Shown: positions 10,900 to 22,786 of the stretch, one piece after another | Position numbering within the stretch: the first letter of the stretch is position 1 | Layout of the letters: every line of letters starts with the position of its first letter | Assembly (NCBI GenBank): GCA_035772735.1 | Contig: JASDFA010000004.1 | Location: 16,581,501-16,645,500, forward strand | DNA length: 64,000 bases | Source of the DNA: Datura wrightii | Taxonomy: Eukaryota; Streptophyta; Magnoliopsida; Solanales; Solanaceae | Direction: 5' to 3' | The notes under the pieces: generated by a model | Databases searched by the model: none | Told to the model about the DNA's origin: nothing | The model's input: the letters and a program-made list of their open reading frames with translations, nothing else | Program-made: the position numbers and the translations under genes

Positions 10900-12740
10900 C
10901 GGTATGTTACGTCTCTTCCATCTTGACGTGTATGCCCTCTTAGATCTAGGAGCTACTCTTTTGTTCGTGACTCCATATATAGCAGTTTAGTTAAATATAA
11001 GTCCAAAGGTCCTCTCAAAACCATTCTCAGTCTCCATCCCAATTGGTGACTCAGTTAGAGCCAGTCAGATGTATAGAAACTGTCCAGACTTAGTCTTGAA
11101 TAAAGTCATTCAAACTGATCTCGTAGAGCTAGATATTGTCGACTTTGACCTTATTCTCGACATGGATTGGTTACACTCCTCCTATGCCTCATTTGATTGC
11201 AGAATTAGAGTTGTCTTGTTCCAATTTCTAAATAAACCAATGTTAGAATGGACGGGCAGTACTTCAATGCCTAAGGGTAGGTTTATTTCCTACCTGAAGG
11301 CCCAGAAGCTCATTTCCAAGGGATGTTTACATCATCTAGTTTGGGTCAAGGATTCCAACTTTGAGACCCCAACCATTTAGTCAGTTCTAGTTGTCAGCGA
11401 GTTCCCAGATGTATTTCCTAAAGATTTTCCCAGAGTTCCCCTTGAATGGGAAATAGACTTCAAAATCGATCTCCTCCCAGACACTCATCCCATCTCCATC
11501 CCTCCTTACAAAATGGCTCCAGCTGAGCTTAAGGAGCCGAAGGAGCAGTTAAAGGATGTTCTTGATAAGGATTTTATTAGACCCAGCATCTCTCCCTAGG
11601 GTGCTCCAATGCTATTCATGTGTAAGAAAGATGGTACCCTCAGAATGTGCATAGATTATCACCAGCTGAACAAGGCCACAATTAAGAACAAGTACCCTCT
11701 ACTCAAAATTGACGATCTGTTTGACCAACTTCAGTGAGCCAGTTATTTCTCCAAGATCGACCTCAAGCCAGGGTACCATCAGCTAAGGGTTAGGAAGCGT
11801 GACATATTAAAAACAACATTTAGAACTCGATAAGGTTAATATGAGTTTGTGGTGATGTCCTTCGGGTTAAAAAATGCCCCAACAACTTTCATGGATTAAA
11901 TGAACAGAGTCTTCAAGCAGTATCTGGATATGTTCGTCATTGTATTTATCGACGACATCCTAGTGTACTCTAGAAATGAGGAGAGCATGCCAATAACCTA
12001 AGATTAGCACTACAAACACTCAGGAATCACCAGTTATTCGCCAAGTTCAGCAATTGTGAATTTTGGTTAAAATCCGTGACTTTTTTAGGGCATGTGGTCT
12101 CGGGTGAAGGAATACAAGTAGAACCTCATAAGATATCAGCAGTGAAGGATTGGCCCAGAACTACCTCTCCTACTGAAATTAGAAGTTTTATGGGCTTAGC
12201 TGGGTATTACCAATGATTTGTGAAAGGTTTCTCCTCCATAGCATCTTCTCTGACCAAGTTAACGCAGAAGAAGGTGAAATTCCAGTGGTCAGACGAATGT
12301 GAGAAGAGTTTCCAGGAGTTGAAGACTCGACTCACTACTACTCCAATGTTAAACTTACCGGAAGGCTCAGATGGGTTGGTTGTTTATTGTGATGCTTCCA
12401 GAGTTGGAGTCAGTTGTGTTCTAATGTAGCGAGGCAGAGTCATAGCCTATGCCTCCAGACAACTCAAAGTTCATGAGAAGAATTATCCAACTCATGACTT
12501 GGAGTTGGCAGTGGTTGTATTTGCGTTAAAGATATGGAGACATTACTTATATGGGGCTCACTTGGATGTGTTCACGAATCACAAGAGCCTTCAATATGTA
12601 TTCAACCAGAAGGACCTAAGCCTACGACAGAGACGGTGGTTGGAGCTGCTAAAAGATTATGACATGAGTGTGATCTATCACACGGGTAAAGCCAATGTGG
12701 TGGCTAACGCCCTAAGCATACGGTCTATGGGAAGTGTGGC
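10900..12740 (+). pseudogene. pol: G1 protease, reverse transcriptase and RNase H (decayed)
   Basis: The protease segment has LLDLGATLLFVTPY near 10937-10976, where the active-site triplet reads D-L-G. It continues to DFDLILDMDWLHSSYASFDC at 11139-11200. Reverse transcriptase spans about 11510-12060, with RMCIDYHQLNKATIKNKYP and the catalytic FIDD intact at 11945-11956. A TAG replaces the Trp of SPWGAP near 11600, and a frameshift falls near 11980. RNase H follows at about 12370-12740 (VVYCDASRVGVSCVLM, then THDLELAVVVFALKIWRHYL). These enzymes would copy element RNA into DNA in the cytoplasmic particle. The number of stops and shifts excludes a functional product. Confidence 0.82.
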
Positions 12741-14268
12741 TCACATTGAGGAAGGCAAGAGGGAGTTAGCGAAAAAATTTCACACACTAGCCTGGTTAGG
12801 GATGCAGTTTGCGGATTCAGCTGAAGGTGGCGTGGTAATGCAAAGTGGGTTAGATTCATCCTTGGTAGTTGAAGTCAAATTCAAATAGGATGAGGATCCC
12901 ATTTTACTTAAGTTTAAAGGAAGCAGTCCTCAGAAAAGATATAGAAGCTTTCTCCCAAGGGGGAGATGGGGTGCTCCGTTACTAGGGTAGGTTGTGTGTA
13001 CTGAATGTTGGTAAGTTTAGACAGCAAATACTAGCCAAGTCACACAGTTCGAGATACTCGATTCACCCTGGTGCTACTAAATGTACCTTGACTTGTGGGA
13101 TATTTATTGGTGGAACGGTATGAAAAAGGATATTGCTGAATTTGTAGCACAGTGCTTGAATGGCCAGCAAGTCAAGGTAGAACACCAGAGACCCGGAGGC
13201 ATGACTCAAGATATCAATATATCCACATGGAAGTGGGAAGAAGTGAATATGAATTTCATTACGGGTCTACCTCGAACTCGCCGACAGCATGACTCAATCT
13301 GGGTGGTAGTAGATCGGATGACTAAGTCAGCTCATCTCTTCCAAGTTAAAACATAGACTCAGCTAAGGACTATGCCAAACTTTAGATCCGAGAGTTAGTC
13401 AGACTCCATGGGGTGCCTTTGGCTATCATTTCAGATAGGGGTACACAATTCACCTCTCACTTATAGAAGTCTTTTCAGAAAGGACTAGGTACTCAGGTCA
13501 AACTCAGCACCGCTTTTCATCCGCAGATCGATGGGCAAGCTAAGCGGACCATTCAGACCCTGGAAGATATGCTTAAGAGCATATGCGATCGATTTTAAGG
13601 GTAATTGGGATGACCACTTACCTCTTATCGAGTTTGTATTCAACAACAGCTACCATTCTAGCATCCAGATGGCCCCATTTGAAACGTTGTATGGCAAAAG
13701 GTGTAGATCGCCTATAGGGTGGTTTAAAGTTAGTGAAGCTACCTTGATAGGGCCATAGTCGGTTCACGAGGCAATGCAGAAAGTTCAGCTCATCTGAGAA
13801 AGGTTGAAAACAGCTTAGAGCCGTCAAAAATCTTATGCCGATGTGCGGAGAAGAGAATTGGAGTTTGTAGTTGATGACTGGGACCTGAAAATTTCACCCA
13901 TGAAAGGGGTGATGAGATTTGGAAAGAAGGGGAAGCTCAGTCCGAGATATGTGGGACCTTATAGAATTTTGCGGCGTATCGACAATGTGGCCTATGAGCT
14001 AGAGTTTCCTTCAGAACTAGCAGTTGTACACCCAGTTTTCCATGTGTCACTTTTGAAGAAGTGCATTGGAGATCCAACCTCTGTGGTGCCATTAGACAGT
14101 GTGGGAATAAAGGATAGTCTCACACATGAGGTGGTACTAGTCCAAATCCTTGACCGTCAGGTTCGTAAGTTGAAGAATAAGGAAATAGCTGTGTTCAAGG
14201 TCTTATGGAGAAATCAGCAGGTTAAAGGAGCTACGTGGGAGGCTGAAGCAGATATGATGGACAAATAA
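12741..14268 (+). pseudogene. pol: G1 integrase and chromodomain-like tail (decayed)
   Basis: Integrase would join the cDNA to host DNA. The zinc-binding part is worn (CLNGQQVKVEHQRPGG at 13153-13200). The core shows SIWVVVDRMTKSAH near 13300, ISDRGTQFTS near 13430 and FHPQIDGQAKRTIQTLEDM near 13515-13570. In that last motif the catalytic Glu codon is AAG (Lys) at 13542-13544. The C-terminal part 13843-14268 runs through SPMKGVMRFGKKGKLSPRYV and VHPVFHVSLLKKC to VLWRNQQVKGATWEAEADM, a shortened chromodomain-like tail thought to guide chromoviruses to heterochromatin. The last part is one open frame of 141 residues. Confidence 0.82.
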
Positions 14269-14535
14269 CCGCACTTGTTCTTTACCGACTCAATTGTAGC
14301 TTGAAATGTAAATTTTTCCTTAAGACCTGAACTAGTTGTTGAATTCAATTCATGTGTGTAAGTTTCTTTTTTGACTTTGGATGTGTATATGAAAAGTAAA
14401 TTCAGTTCAGTTATGTATTCTGAAATGGAGGTAGTCATTCCGGTAGTTTTGGAGTTAAATGAGCAGTATTTGGAAAGTTTGATTGCTATTTCTCTGTTTC
14501 CAGTGTGTTTTCTAATATTCGAGGATGAATGTTTC
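14269..14535 (+). other. G1 3' untranslated stretch
   Basis: Non-coding stretch between the polyprotein end and the polypurine tract. The phrase ATTCGAGGATGAATGTTTC just before the tract is shared with G2 and, in part, with G3, so it is a conserved element feature. Confidence 0.6.
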
Positions 14536-14549
14536 CAAGAGGGAGATAT
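14536..14549 (+). other. G1 polypurine tract
   Basis: CCAAGAGGGAGATA lies just before the 3' LTR. G2 has AGGGGGGAGATA and G3 AAGGGGGAGATA at the same place. It is the plus-strand DNA priming site; here it is interrupted and worn. Confidence 0.7.
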
Positions 14550-16930
14550 TGTAATGCCCTAGAAATTCAAAATCTAATTCCGGGACTTAAATCAAAAAAT
14601 CTAGAAAAAACTACAGAAATGTCTCAGGACGACCCACCTAATGAGTAGTTGTGAGATCTAACGACTCGTTAGGTCGGTCGTGGAATGGAGGAAATGAGAA
14701 AGTGGGAAGTCGAAAGCAGTGTACTTAACAAGTGGGGGCAATGAGTCGTGGTCCCTAGCAATGACTCGTTATGTCCCCCATTACCAGCCCTTTTCAGTTT
14801 TCTAGCTAGTGTACCTGACGAGCGTCACAACGAGTCATCGTCTGAGGCAACGACTCATTAGGTGACCCGTTACCAGCCTAGTATTAAATCTCCAAGAGTG
14901 ACGCAGTATGGTCCACGACTAGTGACCACGAGTCGTGGTCAGTGATCACGACTCGTTAGGTCACTCGTGGTGAACTACTGAAGAACCCAGACAGTGTACT
15001 TGACGGGAGTAACCATGAGTCGTGGTCAGCCACCATGACTCGTTAGGTATCCCTTAGTCACCTCGAAATTTATCTTAGTGAATTTTTAAGGGCTATTTAG
15101 TAATTTTCTACTTTCCTAAGCTTTAAACTATGTCATTTTGGACATACGTTTAGACTTATTAGGGGGTTTGAACGATTCCTCCCCTCATTCCCACGATCAT
15201 TCTCTGAAATCTATTGAAGAGTTCCTCCAAAAAAATCTCAGGCAAGCGTAGGGATTTTCCACCATTACAGCAGTTCAAGTCTTCTTCTCCATGGGAATTT
15301 TAGTCAGGTATGTGGAAATTCAACAAGGGAATAGTTCTTCCCTTGTGTCCCCAAATTCCTCCCTATTTCTCTCTATCGATTGTAGCCCTGAAATTACTAA
15401 ATTTCAAGAAAATTTTAGTCATACCTTGTCTAAATCATGTGGATTATTATACCATGATAATTATAGATATTCCCCACTAGTTTGATATTGAAATGATGCT
15501 AAATCTTGTGAAATGAAATTTAGCCCTCTTTCCTGAACTAGAAATTTTTTGAAATTTGCATTAGTGCTTGAATCGAAATTTTGCTTGAATTTATCAGAGT
15601 TGTTGACTCCCATGTTGTTAGTAGTATTGGAAATAGATCCAAATATTTTCAGCTCAGTTTTTGTAAGAATGTTAGAATTCTCAGTGTCAGTCAAAAAATG
15701 TCAACTAATCAGTTTGACTCCAGTCTTTTCTCCAGGTGTCAGCGGTGCCTCCCAGTTATCAGAACTAGACTCAGGTTTTAGTTATTTGATCCATTAGGCG
15801 GTCATGACATTCTAGTTATATAGTCTGACCAACTCCAAGACCCCAGTTCAGTACAGTTGTTCATAGACGGTAACGACGCTTCCAGATAAGCAACTCTGAC
15901 CAGTCTAGATCCCAGTTTAAAAATCTGGTATGATGAGACTCTCAGGGTACTTTTAGTTATATGTCCCTGACTAATCTTGTACCCCAGTTTTCGAGCTAGT
16001 AGCTTAGCAGTTTAGTATAGGTTTCTAGTGGGAGTTGGACTTAACACCGAGTGGGTTGGGGTTCCAGCGCACCCAGGTTCCCAGAACTACGTTGCCATTG
16101 TAGGTTACAGTATTACTTGACCTGATTGGCCCCAGACTTTTGCGATCACCCAGTTCATGCCTTTATTCCCTGGCAAGGTATATTGGGTCCTACCGGTGGG
16201 GTGTATACATTGGACTCCGCATCTAGCTCACGTGGTTATATGTCGGTTATAGACTCTCCCACTAATCAATTAGTCCACTCTTAGAGATCTCAGTCCAACT
16301 CAGCTTAGTGTAGTATCTCAGACTCAGTCTTTCATATTTAGGACATGTTTATGACCATCAGTCAGGGTCGCTATTGACCATATCAGTATATTCTAGTTGT
16401 ATCAATTTTCAGTATTTTCAGTTGGTCATTTCATGTCACTTTAGTTCAGTTATAAGTTCTTTCATGTTATTTACATCTCTCACTTACTCAGTACATCCAA
16501 AGTACTGATGAATACTTTTATGCTATATCATTTCATGATACAGCTGCAGGTTCCTAGATTCAACAACAATAGTCATCACGTTTCAGGTCCTCCCCAGTCC
16601 TACTTGAAGTATGAGTTCTCATCATTCAAGGGCCTCGTATTTTACTTTCTTATAGCCAGATACAACTTTATTTTAGATTTAGAGTTAGCTGGGGGCTTGT
16701 CCCAGCAACTCATCAGTAGAAGGCTTTCAGACTAGACTTGATTTCAGATATTTTGACTCTATATTTTCAGTCCTTAGATTTTCTTAAAAATTCTTTGATG
16801 TTCTTATTTTAAAACTTCCGCTATGCATGTTTACTAAGATACTAGTGAATGAGAGATCAGGGGTTGAGTTGAGGTCACTTGTGGCTTCAAGTACCGTGTT
16901 ACGTCCAGGGTGTAGGCTCGGGGCGTGACA
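14550..16930 (+). repeat. G1 3' LTR
   Basis: 2381 bp, TGTAATGCCCTAG through GGGGCGTGACA, matching the 5' LTR along its length with substitutions and small indels. It is followed by the target copy AATAT. The palindromic word array occupies 14635-15060. Confidence 0.87.
14635..15060. repeat. Palindromic word array in the G1 3' LTR
   Basis: Same order of words as in the 5' LTR array, including AACGACTCGTTAGG, CACGAGTCGTGGTC and CACGACTCGTTAGG. The paired arrays allow decay to be read word by word. Confidence 0.7.
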
Positions 16931-16935
16931 AATAT

Positions 16936-19042
16936 CATTAAACAAGTAGCATATATCATGCAAATCATACATTGTATCTTAATTCAGAAAATCTACCACG
17001 CACACATGCCTATCATACATACCGTAATTATACCTCACTTCATATCTGACCCCATAATTTTGATCGTGAATTTTACACCTCAATTCTGGTCTTACATCAC
17101 AATGTACATCTTTTGGATCACTCAAGTATATTGCCACTTTCCCAGCACCATCACCACTAATAAATATTGGTGTCATGCCTTACCAAAATCAATCTAAACT
17201 TAATCATGCCAGTGGTAATGTGCGGGGCACAAACCTTCGCCACATCACTATACATATATGCCAGAGGGTCTTACTTTTTCCATTTCGGTCATGTCCTGCA
17301 GGGGACTCTAGAAATTCATGTACCATACATCCAGCCATATGAGTCCTTTATCATACCCATCAGTATACTCATTTCGTATATCCAACTGCATGGTAATTTA
17401 ACTATACCTGTCAATGCACTCTCTCACAAAGCTTACATGGATGCTTACCTCGGGCATGAGCCACCATATCCACAGACTTCAATCAAGATCTGATCACACT
17501 GATCCAATACCATACAGAATACCTCCTCCCAGCCCCAGGTCGTACCTCTCTCATTGATACTACACAATCCTTTCTTACCATATTACATAACATCTCAGTC
17601 CACTGGTACCGTTTATCAAGAATCACATTTGCATCCTTGAAACACGCTCATCACAACATCATATCCATAGGTTCATTCACATAAAAATGCAGATAATAAC
17701 ACTTTACAGTTTTGTAACCGAAATCCATACGGAGTTGAAAAATTAACATCATGGTTTATACTACCATTACCAATCTCCATAAGCATGGAAATACTTACAT
17801 ACCGCAAGCTTTGAAAATCACACATGCGTTTTCTGCTTACCATCTTCCATTTTATATTTTAAGAGGTTAAATACCGATTATATCCTATAGATCATGAAGA
17901 GTCTCAACCTAGTCCACTCAGTAGATTGGGCTCTGCTATAGTAGTATTTCTACCGCTATAGTGGTCTCACTATAGCGTTACCACTCACGCTGTAGAAGTA
18001 CTTCGACCAGTCCTCTTCTAGCCTTTTTCTTACGGATCCTTTCATCATGAACATCGTGATTCACCATCGTTAGTACCTCTCGCTATAAAATCTCATCATA
18101 TTAGACCTCGTATTGCAATAATATAACAAAGCCATTTGCCTCATATTTAACATCAAGTTAACACCAATTCACGAGAGTTAAACAAATTCATGGACACAAC
18201 TTATTCTCGGACTAGAAATTCATCATAAATTCTAGTATCTATAATTAATTAGCATATTACCATTTATTCTCCTACAAATTCGTAAATCGAATTTCTAATC
18301 TCCTAACTCAGGATCTTTAGTACATGCTTTGTGGTCCTCGTAAGACCTCCCAAATCAAGTAGTAAACACGGTTATCTTGCTCGTTTTAATCAATCAAATA
18401 AATTCTATTAAATACAAGACTTACATGCATCACCCAAAATCCACTCCCCTAATCTTCTGGTGAAGTTGTTATAGCTATACTAATTCTCTCCTTCAATTCC
18501 TCATAAGCGAGACAGATAATTTCATGTTCCCACCTCCTTATTCTTAGGGTTAATTTACAACTACGTGTGAAGCGCATCAATCACATGAACATATATGTTT
18601 AGCTAATCGTAGTCTATCACAAAAGTGGGTAAGCCATAGCCAACCTGGGCGCCAAGATCGCGTCAAGTCATTCCCCAATCGTGTCTTCCTCTCGATTTCT
18701 TGGGTTCATACGAAGTCTCCTAGCTATGGAGGATAATTTTCTCCTATCTAGCTCCTTTTCTTGTTCCAAAAGTCTATTTTCTATTGTTGGGCATTTTTAT
18801 TCAATCCTTGCAAGGACTAGGTTTTTAAATCCAAATTAGGACAGGATTCTACACTTTCTGCTTCGCGTTCGTCCGCTGCAGTGGTTCCGCTGTGGCGGTC
18901 TAATGCCTGGCCCACCTATTTTAGCCTCGGTCCTTTCGAAGCTTATTTTTTTAAACTTTAGCCCCGAATGTCACCTTCATACAAAATGTTTAATTCTTCC
19001 TCGAATTCGGGCAGGGTAGTTGCTATAACGAGCGAACGGATC
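16936..19042 (-). mobile_element. Minus-strand LTR, second part (right end approximate)
   Basis: This continues the LTR interrupted at 7095, directly after the AATAT target copy. It contains palindrome-like words at 17935-18000 (ACCGCTATAGTGG, TCACTATAGCG) and 18870-18900 (CCGCTGCAGTGG, CCGCTGTGGCGG). The phrase GAATTCGGGCAG near 19003 recurs in the LTR at 573-3500. Frames of 90 and 108 codons at 16925-17493 have no protein-like features. The right edge is inferred from where similarity to the 5.5-kb unit begins. Confidence 0.55.
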
Positions 19043-19291
19043 ATTATATTTTAGTTTATATGCCTATTCAAATTGTATTTATTTGAATTCCAAAATTGTG
19101 AAGAGTCGTCACTAATGATCACATCCCCTCGTATAGAGTTTTATTTTTTAAATATAAATAAAGTATTTAATTATTTATAAGGATATTTAGGTAATCTAGC
19201 TTCTAAATTTTAGAAGTTTATGCTTTTCATATAATATAGATATAGGTTTGCTAATCTCCTTCTCTATATATACATGACTTGTTTAAATAAA

Positions 19292-20705
19292 ATGAACACT
19301 TCTCTATATGTAGCTCCTTCTGAGCCACCAATTTCAATAATTAATAATCCTCAAATAGCGGTATGTATCCTTCAAACTGAGATTACTCTACAGTGATTTT
19401 TTTAACTTAAGGTGCATGGATCTTTAAACAACATCTTGAAAAAGGTTTCGAGATTTTATGTTTAATTTTGAAATTTTGTAAAGAACTCTTAAAAAAAAGG
19501 GTTATCATAATTTTCTTCTAAATAATAGAATTTTACCTAATTACTTTTTGGTTTATGTAGGAAAAGCTTGCATAATAAAAAACTGTTTAAATATATATAA
19601 TCCAATACTTTGATTTTGCTACTCATTTTTTTGCAGAACCATACATAATTTCTATATCTAAAAAAAATTTAACTATAAACTTCTCTTTTTTTCTTTAATT
19701 GCAACAAAACTGTAACATATTTTCTCAATTGCAGAATGATGCCGGAACTTTAATAGTACCCAAGAACTGCCGGGGAAGAAGAGAAAATTAGTTACTAGCA
19801 CAACTATCGACCTTGATGATACTAACTTCCAAATTGTACCTTCTAAACGTGAAGTTAACCTTTAAACCATTTAACCAAATAAGGTTAGTACAATTTGATT
19901 ACTAAGATGATATAATAGTAAAATATTTTTATAAAAAGGTTTCACTATATTATTGAGATGATATCCAGTAAACTAATTTTTTATTAGAATATTGCGCTAA
20001 AGAATTATGTGTTTATGTATGTCCCATTCATGCACTATGTTTTTTTTTTTTTGCACTTTTTATCAATTAATTAATTAGTATTTTCTTGCATTTTTTTTTC
20101 AGGGACTGGTGTTTACCAAAATTACAGCTCAACAATTGATAGGATTTCTTTTGTTCTAGCTTAAACTATTTTATAACTGTACCATCTATTGGGAAAATGC
20201 ACAAATAAGTCACTTATAATTAATTTTGAACATATACATTACAGACTAAATAATAGGAAAGTGAGGCTACCTAATGCTGCTAAGAACGATCATATGCTAT
20301 ATGAAGGGGACAATCCTGAAGAAGAACCAATCAGTGATCCCAATGGACTTAACTACAAATACTATGATCGATTGCACGGATGGCAATCTGAAAAGAGACA
20401 ACACCGAAATAGAACATGTGACATGGTAAATATAACTTCTTTTTCTTATGTTTTGTGTGCATTAGATAATAATGAAAATTACATTATTCATACTAAAATT
20501 TTCTTCTCAAATCCAAAAGTTGGAGTTGTTAAAAAGCGCTCCATGAAGAGAAATAGACTATGCTCTTAATCAAAGAGACAGTCCGCTGGAAAGAAACACA
20601 AAAGCATCAATTAGGACAGGAGAGAGGCCGAAAAGTTGCTCGTCAATGCAAGGAACAACCTCTTGAACATGGATGACAAATACAAAGACAAGTTAAGTTT
20701 ATGTT
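19292..20705 (+). pseudogene. Unidentified four-exon-like gene fragment, U1 copy a
   Basis: I do not recognise the protein. Block 1 (19292-19360) reads MNTSLYVAPSEPPISIINN and on, exactly 23 codons, followed by a good donor GTATGT. Block 2 begins after TTGCAG at 19735 (NDAGTLIVPKNCRGRRE) and runs to a possible donor AAG|GTTAGT near 19883, with a stop inside. Block 3 (20245-20425) follows ATTACAG and encodes NNRKVRLPNAAKN, then GLNYKYYDRLHGW, ending ACATG|GTAAAT. Block 4 (from about 20519) encodes VGVVKKRSMKRNRLCS, then a stop, then a Lys/Arg-rich run. The blocks recur in U1b, U2 and U3, whereas the stretches between them look like introns. This suggests a captured fragment of a nuclear basic protein gene; the function is unknown. 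Confidence 0.45.
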
Positions 20706-21390
20706 AAGGTAGTTAGTGAATAAAATAGTTTCTATGAGAACTCACTATAAAAAAGTAGGAATTAGAAATAAACGATTTTTGTCTTTAGGTATAAAAAAAA
20801 TCCACGTTAATAGTCTTCTTTCATAATGGATTAGCAAAAAATTATCAAAACTTTTGTTATTTATAAGTTATTTGGTGATAAATTAGAAATAAATTTAAAA
20901 GTTTCACTCTCTTTTGAGTGGTGAAAAATACTATATTCTATTTATTCTTGAAACATTATGTTTTTAGATGAAAGAACCTTCCCTTTAAGAAAGAAAGATC
21001 AAAAAAGCAGTGAATATATTATTACACGCAAATTGACAACAAAGGATAAATATGAGGGAGAAAAGTCTTCTTGATGCATGAAACAATCGATTTGTGTGTT
21101 GGAAAGGAAAAGGCACGAGGATAATGCATGAAACAACAGAATTTGGTATTGGATTAGGACAATGCCGTGAGAGGAACATATTCGATAAATTGTGGAAGAT
21201 CTTGGTGATGACCGTGGTTGTGAAGGCAATGCAAATTAAGATAGTGCTGGTGGATTTTGTGTTGGCATACGATGGTACCGGCAGAGCAATGGGCAGCAGC
21301 GATGGTGGTAGAATTTGAATATCCCAACATATGCTTAACTATAAGATACATGGTACCGATGTTCGACATGACATACCTCTACTCTTTTTT
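20023..21390 (+). repeat. Internal tandem duplication in U1, copy a
   Basis: Begins CCCATTCATGCAC at 20023 and ends CTCTACTCTTTTTT at 21390, where copy b begins with CCTATTCATGCAC. Period 1368 bp. U2 and U3 have a single copy, so the duplication is specific to U1. Confidence 0.75.
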
Positions 21391-22758
21391 CCTATTCATG
21401 CACAATTTTTTCCTTTTTCCGCACTATCTATCAAATAATTAATTAGTATTTCCTTGCTCTGTTTTCAGGGACGACCAGTATTTACAAAATCACTGTTTAA
21501 TAATTGGTAGTATTTCTTTTATTCTAGCTAAAACTATTTTATAAGGGTACCATCTATTGAGAAAATGCACAAATAAGTCACTTATTTAGTTTTGAATACA
21601 TACATTCAGACTAAATAATAGGAATGTGAGGCTACCTAGTTCTGCTAAGTATGGTCGTATACTATCTGAAGGGCACATTCCTAAAGAAGAACCAATCAAA
21701 GATCCCAATGTACTTAACCACAAATACTGTGATTGGTTGTACGGATGACGATCGGAAAAGATATAACATCAAAATGGAGCATATGGCATGGTAAATGTAA
21801 CTTCTTTTTCTTATGTTTTGTATGCATTAGATAATAATCAAAATTAAATTATTCTTACTAAAAATTTCTTCTCAAATTCAAAGGCTGGAGTTGTTAAAAA
21901 GCGCTCCATGAAGAGAAATAGAGAATGTTCTCACTCAAAGAAGCAGTCTGCAGCAAAGAAACACAAAAGCAACAATTATGATAGGAGAAATCGAAAAGCT
22001 GCTCTCTAATGCAAGGAATAACCTCATGAACATAGGTTACAAACACACACACACAAAAAGGCAAGATAAATTTATGTTAAAATAGCTATTTTATATAAAA
22101 TAGTTTCTACAAAAACTTACTATAATAAAATAAGAATTAGAAACAGACAATTTTTATCATTAAATATAAAAAATCCACGTTAATAGTCTTCTTTCGCAAT
22201 AGATTAGCAATAGATTATCAAATATTCTACTAGTTTATAAGCTATTTGGTGATAAATTTGCGACAAATTTCATAGTTTCATTCTCTTTTGAGTGGTAAAA
22301 AGTATTATATTTTATTTATTCTTACAATATTATATTTTTAAATAAAAGGACCTTCCTTTCAAGAAGAAAGATCATGGAAGCAGTGAATATATTGTTAGAA
22401 GAAAATTGACGACAAAGAATAAATACGAGGGAGGAATGTTTCTTGTTGATGCACGAAACAATCAATTTTGGTGCTTGACTAGGAAAAGACAAAGGGAGGA
22501 TGCAGGAAACAACACAATTTGGTGCTGGAATAGGACAACATTGCGAGAGAAACATATCCGATAAATTGTGGGAGATCATGGTGATGACGGTGGTATTGAA
22601 TGCACGAAAATGAAGGTACTGGTGGTGAATTTTGTGCTGGAAGACGATGGTAGCGGTATAGAAGGGGGCAGCAGGGATGGTGGTAGAATTTGGCTATCCC
22701 AATATTTTCTCAACTATAAGATGCATTGTAACAATGTTCGACATGACATACCTATGCT
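21391..22758 (+). repeat. Internal tandem duplication in U1, copy b
   Basis: Second copy, containing block 3 again (21605-21795), block 4 (from about 21886) and the downstream GGTGCTGGAATAGGAC blocks (22510 on). It has its own substitutions relative to copy a, so the duplication is not recent. Confidence 0.75.
21605..22065 (+). pseudogene. Gene fragment, U1 copy b (blocks 3 and 4)
   Basis: Block 3 here contains NNRNVRLPSSAKYGRI, followed by the equivalent of the GLNYKYYDRLHGW motif with changes and in-frame breaks. Block 4 has VVKKRSMKRNRECSHSKKQS, then AAKKHKSNNYDRRN. This copy shows that the stop in block 4 of copy a is secondary, since the codon after CS is open here. Confidence 0.4.
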
Positions 22759-22786
22759 CTTGTTTTGTTTTCACTACTTACTATAA

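Larger units (their letters stand above)
7091..16935 (+). mobile_element. G1: complete, dead Ty3/gypsy element (Tekay/Del-like chromovirus)
   Basis: This is a full LTR retrotransposon of 9835 bp (7096-16930) between AATAT direct repeats at 7091-7095 and 16931-16935. The order is 5' LTR, tRNA-Met primer site, gag with zinc knuckle, protease, reverse transcriptase, RNase H, integrase, chromodomain-like tail, polypurine tract and 3' LTR. That order and the C-terminal segment LWRNQQVKGATWEAEADM fit the chromovirus lineage Tekay/Del. The polyprotein is broken by many stops and frameshifts, the protease centre reads DLGA, and the integrase Glu is Lys. It is nested in a minus-strand LTR, so it is younger than that LTR. 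Confidence 0.85.

Noticed and set aside
16925..17493. Two overlapping frames of 90 and 108 codons
   Set aside because: They lie inside a minus-strand LTR, begin at the G1 target site and have no protein-like composition.
21094..21442. Several short frames on both strands in the U1 duplication
   Set aside because: Frames are not kept in U1b, U2 or U3, unlike the block 3 and block 4 text.
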